Assembly (NCBI RefSeq): GCF_035594125.1
Contig: NC_087158.1
Span: 8,110,501 to 8,174,500, forward strand
DNA: 64,000 bases
Direction of reading: 5' to 3'
Source of the DNA: Scylla paramamosain
Taxonomy: Eukaryota; Arthropoda; Malacostraca; Decapoda; Portunidae
Both the position numbers and the translations under genes were made by a program. Under the pieces are notes generated by a model. That model was not told where the DNA came from, made no database searches, and saw only the letters and a list, made by a program, of their open reading frames with translations. Shown one piece after another: positions 21,722 to 31,241 of this stretch. Within the stretch, counting starts at the first letter, position 1, and every line of letters starts with the position of its first letter.

Positions 21722-24150
21722 ATGCGACTGACGGATCAAAATATCTACTCACGTGTGTGGACTTCAGCACCCGTTGGCCTGAAGCAGTACCTCTGAAAAA
21801 TATAGAGGCCACCACAGTGGCTGAAGCGCTGGTAGGGATATTCTGCCGTGTGGGCATTCCCAAGGAGGTGCTGAGTGACCGAGGCACTCAGTTTACGTCT
21901 GCCATGATGGAGGAGACGTTTAGGATTCTTTCTGTGAAGGGCCTTAACACGACACCCTGGCATCCCATGGGTAACGGTCTGTGTGAGAGGTTCAACGGCA
22001 CACTGAAAAAAATGCTCAAGCGGCTGGCCGCCGAGCAACCCAAGGAATGGCCGAGATTTGTGGCTCCTCTCCTGTTCGCATACAGGGAAGCACCGCAGAG
22101 TACTCTGAAGTTCTCGCCTTTCGAGCTACTCTATGGAAGAGCAGTGCGCGGTCCACTCCAAGTGCTGAGAGAGCTATGGGACGAGGACGTGCCAAGTCCG
22201 GAGGTACGTACGACATACGAGTATGTTATAAACCTGGCTGGCAGACTTAGGGAAACCTGTCGTATGGCCAAGGAAGAACTCCTGAAGGCCCAGGAGGTAC
22301 AAAAGGCCCATTATGATCGCAATGCGCGACTACGCACACTGCAGCCTGGCCAGGAGTGCTTAGTACTCCTACCCACTGCTCATAATAAGTTGCTGGCGCA
22401 GTGGAAGGGGCCTTATGAGGTCCTAGAGCGCGTCTCCGACTTAAATTATGTAGTATTGATTGATGGGAAATGGAAACGTCTTCACATTAACATGCTTAAG
22501 GAGTATCATGCGCCTACCATCTCTGGTAGCGCTGGCGCTCAGGAACCAGCATATGCTGAGGATAGGGCCACATGTTTGAAAGCCGTGCGTGATATTTTTT
22601 CCCTCTCAACAGCTGCGAAGGAGGAAGGTGAGATCAAATGTAGTGCAGCTGTGATTCACGATGCAGAGGACGTAGGAGATGGTCCTCTCACTGTACAAAA
22701 GCATCAGACGGAGACCGTAGATGACGTCACATTATCTGAAAGGCTAACACCTGAGGAAGTATCGATAATAAAGGATCTTCTAGGTGAATACGCGGAGGTC
22801 TTTTCTGACAAGCCTCGCGTGGCCCGGGTGTCGCCACACAAGATCACCCTAACGAACCGAAAGCCAGTGAAGGTGAAACCCTATCAGGTCCCTCTGCAGC
22901 TTAGGGACGCTGTGGCTGAGGAAATACAAGAAATGGAGGACTTAGGCATTATCGAGAGATCCGATTCTCCGTACTGTAGTCCTATGGTCGTCGTACGCAA
23001 GAAAGGCGGTAGTGTTAGGATCTGCGGTGACTTCCGAAGGATTAACGCAGTAACACAAATAGACGCAGAGCCCATGTTCGACCAACAGGAGATATTTAGC
23101 CGGCTGTCACACTCGAGGGTGTTTAGCAAACTGGACCTCACGAAAGGATTCTTTCAGATCCCGCTTGACCCCGAGTCAAGGAAAATAACGGCTTTTGCCA
23201 CCCCCAGCGGCCTCTATCAATATCGGGTCCTTCCTTTCGGCCTTGCCAATTCTCCCGCGGTCTTCAACCGCCGAATAAGACAGGTACTAGGTGACCTGAA
23301 TGGGGTCGAGGTTTTCGTAGATGACGTACTGATTCATTCTACGGATTTGGAGGACCACGTAAGACTGTTACGTATGGTCCTTGATAAACTCAGAGACGCC
23401 AACATGACGGTTAAGCCGAGCAAGTGTGAGTTGGCCAAGGCAGATGTCGAATTCCTAGGCCACAAGGTGAGTCAAGGACAGTGCCTCTGCTTGGAGGACA
23501 AGGTTCAGAAAATAAAGGAAGCTCCTGTTCCCCACACCAAAAGACAGGTCCGATCGTTCCTAGGGTTAGCAGGGTATTACCGCAGGTTTGTCCCCAACTT
23601 TGCCGCGGTGGCGCTGCCGCTCTATGAGCTTGTTAAGAAAAGAGCACCAAATAAGGTTGAGTGGGGTCCCCACGAGGACAGATCATTCAAGGCACTGAAG
23701 TCCTTGCTGTGCAAGGACCCTATCCTCCAGTTGCCTGACCCTACAAAGCCCTTTGTGCTTAGGACCGATGCTTCCTGTGAAGGTTTGGGTGCTGTGTTAC
23801 TGCAGGAGAAGGACGGCGACATCTTCCCCGTGGCCTATCACAGCAGGAAGCTCAAACCGGCAGAGAAGAACTACAGCACGGTAGAACGTGAACTACTCGC
23901 CGTAGTAGATGGGATAAAGAAATTCTACTTCTACTTATACGGGGATGAGTTTGTATTGCAGACAGACCACATGCCCCTGGAGTCACTGCGTACCTCTAAG
24001 AATGCAAACTCCCGAATAATGAGATGGGCTCTGTATTTGCAACAATTTCAGATGCGAGTTCAGTACATCCGTGGCCGAGACAATGTCGGGGCCGACGTGC
24101 TGTCTCGCCTTTTAGAAGGGACTAGCGCATTGTCTGAGACGAGCGAGTAG
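21679..24150 (+). CDS. pol fragment: integrase - RT - RNase H
   Basis: An 823-codon frame with no internal stop. The annotated start is GTG inside the LTR end. The frame is open from 21649 and has no ATG until residue 76, so a native start has been lost. Integrase core: VDFSTRWPEA (D28), SDRGTQF (D67) and GNGLCERFNG (E103), a D,D35E pattern, followed by a GPY/F-type WKGPYEV at 242. Reverse transcriptase: IERSDSPYCSPMVVVRKKGG, then FSKLDLTKGFFQIPLD, LPFGLANSPAVFNR and VFVDDVLIHS (D548, D549), ending with LGLAGYYRRFVPNF. RNase H: RTDASCEGLGAVLLQ (D697), STVERELLAV, LQTDHMPLESL and GADVLSRL. Catalytic residues of all three domains look intact. The integrase HHCC segment, protease and gag are missing. 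Confidence 0.93.
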   Translation: MIGRGNVKETPIHYNATDGSKYLLTCVDFSTRWPEAVPLKNIEATTVAEALVGIFCRVGIPKEVLSDRGTQFTSAMMEETFRILSVKGLNTTPWHPMGNGLCERFNGTLKKMLKRLAAEQPKEWPRFVAPLLFAYREAPQSTLKFSPFELLYGRAVRGPLQVLRELWDEDVPSPEVRTTYEYVINLAGRLRETCRMAKEELLKAQEVQKAHYDRNARLRTLQPGQECLVLLPTAHNKLLAQWKGPYEVLERVSDLNYVVLIDGKWKRLHINMLKEYHAPTISGSAGAQEPAYAEDRATCLKAVRDIFSLSTAAKEEGEIKCSAAVIHDAEDVGDGPLTVQKHQTETVDDVTLSERLTPEEVSIIKDLLGEYAEVFSDKPRVARVSPHKITLTNRKPVKVKPYQVPLQLRDAVAEEIQEMEDLGIIERSDSPYCSPMVVVRKKGGSVRICGDFRRINAVTQIDAEPMFDQQEIFSRLSHSRVFSKLDLTKGFFQIPLDPESRKITAFATPSGLYQYRVLPFGLANSPAVFNRRIRQVLGDLNGVEVFVDDVLIHSTDLEDHVRLLRMVLDKLRDANMTVKPSKCELAKADVEFLGHKVSQGQCLCLEDKVQKIKEAPVPHTKRQVRSFLGLAGYYRRFVPNFAAVALPLYELVKKRAPNKVEWGPHEDRSFKALKSLLCKDPILQLPDPTKPFVLRTDASCEGLGAVLLQEKDGDIFPVAYHSRKLKPAEKNYSTVERELLAVVDGIKKFYFYLYGDEFVLQTDHMPLESLRTSKNANSRIMRWALYLQQFQMRVQYIRGRDNVGADVLSRLLEGTSALSETSE

Positions 24151-24984
24151 TACCTCTTCACCTCAGTAAAGAGATGATCTTGCCATGCGTCTGGTTAGGT
24201 AACTAAGTTATATTCTAGATCGGTCTGAAGGAGTGTGCCTATGGTTACATGTCATGCATAATGCCTACCCATTCCAGCACCAGGTGTCCCTACTTTGTGG
24301 GGTACCTGCACATAATCACCCCAGTTTCGCCCCTAGCAGCAGCATCCTTAGGGAGGACGCCTTGGGTGCCTGGAGAGGAAGAGTGTGGACCAGGTTATGT
24401 GGTGGCCCAGCGAGACGAGTAACCACCCACACTACTACACCCCAAACTACAGGATGAGTTGTCACTTGTGTTCTGTGTTTGAATATGGGATGTATATGGT
24501 ACTATGAAGACACTAAACTTTCTCTTTGTTGGCAGAGGGGCTCTGAGGGCAATCCTGACCTGAAGGCCGTTCAGAACACGCTCGTGTCTCCCAGAGAGGG
24601 GTGACACCACGCTGCGTCTTCCCCAAGATGAATCCGAAGACACCGCTCCGTGTTCGTGTAGCGTCTGCGTATCTCTTACACATATATTACGTACGCTCGA
24701 ACACCTACACTCCGTTATGTTATACACAGACATACATAACAATGGGAGGGCGGTTTAAGTCTGACGATATTTCGTCTTGCAAAAGGAACGGGAAGGTTCA
24801 GCTGGTTCAGGAGTTTTCCCCCTAAGCGAGATTCTTAACGTAAATACGGGGTTTTACCCTCATGAGCCACCTGAGCCCTGACCACCCGAAGACCCCTTTT
24901 AGTCTACACACACAACCGTTAGTAGCTAGTAAGGCTTAGAATTTTTTTTTTCCCGAAAAAAAAATCCTCGTTTGTATGGGGTAA
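24151..24984 (+). other. 3' non-coding region of the LTR element
   Basis: 834 bp between the pol stop and the 3' LTR. It contains no second integrase and no recognisable envelope frame. The longest frames (24233-24457 on plus, 24395-24742 on minus) lack familiar motifs. A classical polypurine tract is not obvious. GTATGGGGTAA lies directly before the LTR, and a CCCGAAAAAAAAA run lies 30 bp earlier. Confidence 0.7.
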
Positions 24985-25700
24985 TGTGAGAGCACAGGGA
25001 CACTAGATTTTGAGAGGGCAATAAATTACCGCCCCGTCATAGGAGAGAACCATCCGCCATGCGGGCAGGTGGGCGGAGCCTGTATCAATGCGCGCGGGCC
25101 GAGGTGAGCGGGGCACGACCTTGCTCAGCCTCACTCCCAGCCAGGTCACCCAGCGCCCAGGACGTGCCCTCCTCGACTCCTCCCGAACCAGCCTGCAGAA
25201 AGGACAGCGTGGTGCAGCGGTAAGCCGAAGCCCTGACCAACGAAGCTGGCTTTCATCGAAGCAGACTGGAGGAGTGAGTACACCAGTGGAACGCCTGGGG
25301 TGAGTTATTTGTGGTAAGGCCTGTTAACAAGATTTCATTTCCAGTCACCCAGCGACCACGTGGTCGTCGCTCCTTGCCCGGCATAAGTGATACAGTGCAT
25401 AGTGCCGACTAATTACCTCCGTGACCCAGTAATTTAACGTCAGGCTGTGCTCTCACAACGCAAAAGGACCGCGCATTGGCCTCACTTCCGAAGGAATAGG
25501 TATTTCTTTGTGTGCGGCCCACGCGCCACTGAAAGTAGCCATAGCTAGCCAGGCCTTTGTTGTAATTACTGTGTAAATATAAGTCAAATATTTACGACTG
25601 TGCTTTCTTTTGAGTGTCCCACCCTAGTCTACCTGGAGACTCAACCAGGAGTCGCATGTGATCGGCAGGGGTAACGTAAAGGAAACACCGATCCATGACA
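24985..25700 (+). repeat. 3' LTR
   Basis: 716 bp, about 99.6% identical to the 5' LTR by direct reading (three differences). It starts TGTGAGAGCACAGGG and ends GATCCATGACA, followed at once by the GCATG target duplication. It contains the same 71-codon frame as the 5' LTR (25088-25303), which is not considered coding. Confidence 0.95.
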
Positions 25701-25705
25701 GCATG
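25701..25705. other. target-site duplication GCATG (right)
   Basis: Matches 21001-21005. The satellite monomer continues directly after it with TAAAGCACCCTGTATG, as in the empty copy at 48959. Confidence 0.95.
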
Positions 25706-26849
25706 TAAAGCACCCTGTATGAGGAAACGATAGGACATTACGAGAAACGTGCATTATCAGAGTTTTGAGTCTCTTAGGTACCAAACACTAAACCGCCTGA
25801 ATGAAAATTAAATATATTCTATATCTCTTAATAGAGAAACAGAACATCACCAAAAACGTGTTTTTGAGTGTTTTTTTTTTCTTTTTTTATGTATCAAAAC
25901 GTCAAAATACATAGGAAGCATCCTATATAGGTAAATGGAAAGACGTTTGGAGAAACAAGTTTTATTTGTGCTTTTGAGCTTCCTAAGTAAGCTTCCTAAG
26001 TACCAAAACGCTAAAAAGGATGAATAGCACCCTATATAGAGAAAAAGAACAACATTACCTAAAATCTTTATTTTGAGCGTTTTTCACATTATGTAGCAAA
26101 ACATCATAATGCATGCAGATCCCTATATGAAGAAGGAAAACGATATTACAGGAAACGTGTCTTTTGAGTGTTTACTTGAGTGTTAGGAATCAAAATGCTA
26201 AAAAGCATTGAAAGCACCCTATTTGGCAATATAAAATAACATTACCAAGAAAGTATCTTTAGAGTGTTTTTCACCTTCTTACATCCGAAATCGCTGAAAA
26301 GCGTGGAAAACAACCTTTACGGAGAAACAAATTAACATTACCAAAAACTTGTATTTTGATTGTTTTTGTGCTTGTTAAGTATAAAAGTGCCAATTTACAC
26401 GCAAAGCATCCTACATGGAGAAAAGAAAGGACATTACGAGAAAAGTGTATTATAAGAGATTTTGAGGTTTTTAGGTACCCAGACTCAAAAACACATGATT
26501 TGAACTTTATATGGAAAAATAACTCAACCGAGAACTTTTGCTTAAACTTTTTTTTCATATTGTTAAGAACCAAAAGACAAAATGCATTGGAAGCCCCCTT
26601 TATCGGGAAACGAAACGACATTATCATCAACGTGTCTTTTGAGTGTTTTTCAACGTGTTAGACACCAAAACGCTGAAAAGCATGGAAAGCGCTCCATAAA
26701 GAAAGCTCCATAAAGCGCTCCCTTTATAGAGAAGCGAAATAAATATTTCGTTGATAAATTACATTCAGGACAGTTAGGGAATATCCCTTACAGAAGAATA
26801 AGATCGCAGAAAAATTATCCTAAATGGATGACAGAGGTTAAAACATTAC

Positions 26850-28322
26850 ATAGGGCGAAAGAGAAGTATATAAGAGATTAAAGACAGGGGAAGTGGTTTT
26901 AAGGCCATAATATAATGAATTAGAAAAGTCAGGAGTTTAACAAGGAAAGCTAAAAATAGTTATGAATTAAAGGTAGCCAGCCAAGCGAAGATGGACCCCA
27001 AGGGATTTTACCAGGCATATAAGACGAAGAATAGAGAAACAATAGTTCCTTAAAGACAGCAGAATGGGACCTGCTTAGTTGTTGGGAGGAGATTAGTAAA
27101 ACTGTGAACGAGTATTTTTTAACTGTCTGCCCAGGAAAACATGCAGGATTTGCCGAATAGTGACAAGATATTTAGAGTAGAAGAAAATGAGAAGCTGACA
27201 GATATTACCGTAAGTAAAGAGATAGTGGAACAGGAGATAGATAAGCAGAAAAGTTCAAGTCACCAGGACCAGATGAAATATATTCCACAGTATTTAAGAA
27301 TTGGAAAAAGGTTATAAGTAATCTGGATAAGGTCATGGCCAAGCGGCAGGCGACAGAGTGTTGTAATAAACGGCTCTAAATCCGAGTGGGGTCAAGTAAT
27401 TATTGGGGTGACAAAGGGATTATTAGTATTAGGGCTGATGTTGTTTGTATTATATGTCAATGACTTGGATAGTGGAATTAGTAGTGTTGTTAGTAAATTT
27501 CCGGATGACACGAGAGTATGTAGATTAATTAGGTCAGAATCGCATACCATCGCCTTGCAGGCAGATTTGGATGGGATGAACGAATGGACAGACAGATGGC
27601 AAATGCAGTTTAATATCAAGAAATGCAAAGCACATAGCGTAAGTAGAAGAAACCCACACAATAGTTACACAATGAACAATCAAGTTCTGGTAGGTTCAGG
27701 GTTAGAAAAAGATTTGAGATTTAAAGTTAGCTATGAACTCCGTCTAAGAAAGCAATGCAAAGAGGCCAGAAACAAAGTCAAATAGTTAATTTTATTTGTA
27801 TTATGATTCATTTTCAGGAGTGCTAAAAGTAAAAACCCCCCAGTAATATTAAAGTTACATTTAGCGCTGGTCAGACTTCATCTAGACTACGCTGTCCTAT
27901 TCTGGTCACCACATCACAGGAAGAATAAAGGTCTATTAGAATCACTTTAAAGGAGAATAACTAAAAGGATACAGGGGATGAAGAGTATTCCTTACGAAGC
28001 GAGATTCAAGCTGTTAAATTTACATTCTTTAGAGAGACGTAGGTTAAGAGTGGACCTGATAGAAGTCTTTAAGTGGTATATGGGTTATAACAAGGGGAAC
28101 ATAATGAAAATTCTTAGAATCTGTAACCATGATAGAACAAGAAAAATAGAACATCAAGTTTTCAGACTTGAGCCTGAAAACTTGATGTTCAAAAAGGAAA
28201 CAGGAAGGAATTGGTTTTCAAATACAGTAGTAGATGATTGGAACGGACTTAGTAATCAAGCTGTTAGTGCTGAGACATTTGGCAACTGTAAGAGAAAATT
28301 ACACATTTATAGATGGGGATGA
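26850..28322 (+). pseudogene. LINE RT remnant, copy 1
   Basis: Broken RT frames. 27408-27785 encodes a degraded VPQG box (GLLVLGLMLFVLYVNDLDSG) and a catalytic box changed to SKFPDDTRVC, where alanine of the usual FADD is proline. It continues into QADLDGMNEWTDRWQMQFNI and RNPHNSYTMNNQVLVGSG. 27978-28322 encodes the C-terminal part (IPYEARFKLLNLHSLERRRL, then DLIEVFKWYMGYNKG, TGRNWFSNTVVDDWNGLSNQ). Stops and frameshifts between these blocks and the 390-bp deletion make it inactive. Confidence 0.85.
28149..28190. repeat. 17-bp perfect inverted repeat in LINE copy 1
   Basis: GAACATCAAGTTTTCAG at 28149-28165 and its exact reverse complement at 28174-28190, with an 8-base loop. LINE copy 2 has only the right arm (preceded by AAACGGGTTCAAGC, near 51740). 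Confidence 0.95.
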
Positions 28323-28420
28323 TAGGTGGAAGTACGTAGGCATATTTCATACAAGTACTGCCACGTGTATGCCTGATGCCTTCTTGCATATTTACTTATT
28401 TCTTATGTTCTTATGTTCTT

Positions 28421-31241
28421 ATTACCAAAAGGGTGTATTTTCAGTGTTTTTCAGGTATTCCGTGAAAAAAAAATGCCAAAATGCATGCAAAGCACCCTAA
28501 ATGAGGAAAAAAAGGGACATTACGAGAAACGTGCAGTATAAGTGTTTTTGAGATTCTTAGATACCAAAACCCTGAAACTCATGAATAACACTCTTAATTG
28601 AGAAACAGAACAACCTTACCAAATGCGTGTATTTTGAGTGTTTTTCACATTCTTGGTTATCAAAACCCAAAATTGCATACGAAACTAGCTTTATGTGGGA
28701 AGAAAAAAAAAAAAAAAGACATTTCCAGAAGAGTGTCTTTTGAGTGTTTTTGAGCGTGTTAGGCAATAAAGCACTAAAAAGCAGGGCAATCACATTACAT
28801 GGGAATAAAACCAACTTTTACCAAGAACTTGCCTTTAAGTGTTTTTGAGCTCCTAACATACCAAAACACTAAAACGCATGCAAAACACCCTTTATGAAGA
28901 AACAGAATAACATTACCAAAAACATGTATTTTGAGTGTTTTTGATCATGTTACCTATAAAAACGCTTAAATACATGCAAAGAACCCTATGTATGGGAAAC
29001 GAAAGGACATTACGAGAAACGTGTATTATGAATGTTATTAAATTCCTTTAGCACCAAAAAGCTAAAATCCACAAATAACACTCTTTATAGAGAGAAAAAA
29101 AAAAGTAATTTTCTTTTTTTTTTCTTTTGTTATTCTTCTTCATAGGTACCGAGATGCCAAAATTCTGGCAAAATTCAAAGAAATTATGTGGACAAAAGAA
29201 CATTATCAAAAAAGTTAATTTTAGCTTTTTTTTTCAGACAGTTATGTACCATAACCTAAATTACATGCAAAGCCACCTCTATAGGGAAATTAAACGACTT
29301 TACCAGAAACCTGTATTTTGAGTGTTTTTCAGCATGTTAGGCACCAAAACAATAAATAATATGGAAGTCACTCTATATGGGAATCCAAAACAAAATCACT
29401 TAACACTTGTCTTTTCAGTGTTTTACGTAAAATCACGCTAAAACGGATGCAAACAAACCAATATGAAGAAATAGAATAACATTGCCAAAATGGTATATTT
29501 TGAGTGTTTTTGAGCCTGTTATCTACAAAAAACGCGAAAATGGATGCAAAGCACTCTATATTGGGAAAGAAAAGGACATTACGAGAAACCTGTATAATGA
29601 GTGTTTTATAGTTTCAAAAACAACAACAAGGCAAAAGTTTCTTAGATACCAAAATGCTGAAACTCATGAATAACACTCTTGATTGAGATACAGAACAACC
29701 TTACGAAATGCGTGTATTTTGAGTGTTTTTCACATTCTTAGTTACCAAAACACGAAAATGCATGCGAAACTAGTGGGGAAAAAATTATATTGCCAGAAAA
29801 TGTTTTTTTAGTGTTTATGAGCGTGTTAGGCAATAAAGTACTTAAAAGAAGGGCAATCACATTACATGTGAATAAAAAAAAACTATTACTAAGAACTTGC
29901 CGTTAAATATTTTTGAGCTCCTTACATACCAAAACGCTAAAACGAATGCAAAAAATCCTTCATGGAGAAACACAATAACATTACAAAAAACATGTATTTT
30001 GAGTGTTTTTGATCATGTTACCTATAAAAACGCTTAAATACATGCAAAGAATCCTATGTTTGGGAAAAGAAAGGACATTACGAGAAACGTGTATTATAAG
30101 TGTTTTTAAGTTACTTAAATACCAAAAAGCTAAAACCCACAAATAACACTCTTTATGAAGAAACAAAAAAAAAAAAAAAATAAATAAATAAATAAATAAA
30201 AATAAATAAATGAAATAAAAGAAAATAACTTTTTTTGTTATTCATCTTCAGAGGTACCGAGATGCCAAAATTCTGTTAAAATTCAGGGAAATTATGTGGA
30301 TAAAAGAACATTATCGAAAAAAGTTAATTTTAGCTTTTTTTTCGGACTGTTATGTACCAAACCCTAAAGTGCATGCAAAGCCATCTATATGGAGAAATTA
30401 AACGACTTTACAAACTGTCTTTTGAGTGTTTTTTAGCATGTTAGGCACCAAAACGATAAATAATATGGAAGTCACTCTATATGGGAATCCAAAACAAAAT
30501 TACTGAAAACGTGTCTTTTCAGTGTTTTACGTAAAAAACGCTAAAACGGATGCAAACAGACCAATATGAAGAAATAGAATAACATTACCAAAAAGGTATA
30601 TTTTAAGTATTTTTGAGCTTGTGACCAACAAAAAAAAAAAAAAAAACGTGAAAATGGATGCAAAGCACTCTATATTGGGAAATAAAAAACACATTACGAG
30701 AAACGTGTATAATGAGTATTTTATAGTTTCACAAGAACCTAAAAGCAAAAAACGCAAAAACTAGTGTATATGGAGAAGTTTCTTAGATACCAAAATGCTG
30801 AAACTCCTGAATAACACTCTTAATTAAGAAACAGAATAACATTACTAAATGCGTGTATTTTGAGTGTATTTCACATTCTTAGTTACCTGAACCCCAAATT
30901 GCATGCGAAACTAGCTTTATGTGGGAAAAAAATGACATTACCAGAAAAGTATCTTTTCAGGGTTTTTTTTAGAGAGTTAGGCAATAAAGCACTAAAAAGG
31001 AGGGCAATCACATTACATGGGAATAAAACCAACTTTTACCAAGAACTTGCCTTTAAGTGTTTTTTAACTCCTTATATACCAAAACGCATACCAAAATGCT
31101 GAAACTCCTGAATAACACTCTAAATTGAGAAAGAGAACAACCTTACCAAATGCGTGTATTTTGAGTGTTTTTCACATTCTTAGTTACCAAAACCCCAAAT
31201 TTTATGTGAAAGTAGCTTTATGTGGGAAAAAAATGACATTT
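28421..31241 (+). repeat. 10-mer higher-order array, second block
   Basis: Satellite resumes in the same C monomer that the LINE interrupted, passes through one old D monomer, and becomes the 10-mer type at about 28570. Unit markers lie at 29145 and 30253 (period 1108). A deletion join near 31085 fuses ACCAAAACGC to ATACCAAAATGCTG, skipping several monomers, before the orientation switch. Confidence 0.88.

Larger units (their letters stand above)
21006..25700 (+). mobile_element. young Ty3/gypsy-type LTR retrotransposon, Gmr1-like order
   Basis: A 4695-bp element with 716-bp LTRs starting TGTGAGAG and ending ACA, flanked by GCATG. Its single long frame encodes integrase, then reverse transcriptase, then RNase H. 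Known Ty3/gypsy elements carry integrase after RNase H. The reverse arrangement is known from the Gmr1 group, and as the normal order in Ty1/copia. RT motifs here are gypsy-like, not copia-like. Gag, protease, the integrase zinc-binding N-terminus and a primer-binding site are absent, so this is a deletion derivative that would need proteins in trans. The G+C level is far higher than the satellite around it. Confidence 0.93.
19746..26741 (+). repeat. old satellite block O1 (split by LTR element)
   Basis: More diverged monomers that keep the five-type order but not the 10-mer. The block starts abruptly within a C monomer near 19746. It corresponds over its length to 47731-49941, apart from the LTR element at 21006-25700 and a deletion of about 100 bp near 26690. 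The equivalent distance from the TAAGATTGTTACG marker to the LINE is about 2.29 kb here after removing the LTR insert, against 2.21 kb in the other copy. Confidence 0.85.
26742..28420 (+). mobile_element. 5'-truncated CR1/L2-like LINE, copy 1
   Basis: It interrupts a C-type satellite monomer between GAAGCGAAAT and ATTACCAAAA. It starts in the linker upstream of RT (no endonuclease) and ends in short TTCTTATG-type octamer repeats (28397-28420), like the 3' ends of CR1-type elements. No clear target duplication is seen. Relative to copy 2 it lacks 390 bp (equivalent to 50538-50927) spanning most of the RT fingers and palm. It also has a snap-back palindrome at 28149-28190. Confidence 0.88.

Noticed and set aside
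21745..22250. Antisense and alternative-frame frames over the integrase region
   Set aside because: Shadows of the 823-codon pol frame.
24233..24742. Possible envelope or accessory frame in the LTR element
   Set aside because: Short frames on both strands, no signal peptide, membrane segment or familiar motif.
26742..28420. Two LINE copies as evidence of site-specific insertion into the satellite
   Set aside because: Both have the same truncation and share duplicated flanks, so one insertion followed by duplication explains them.
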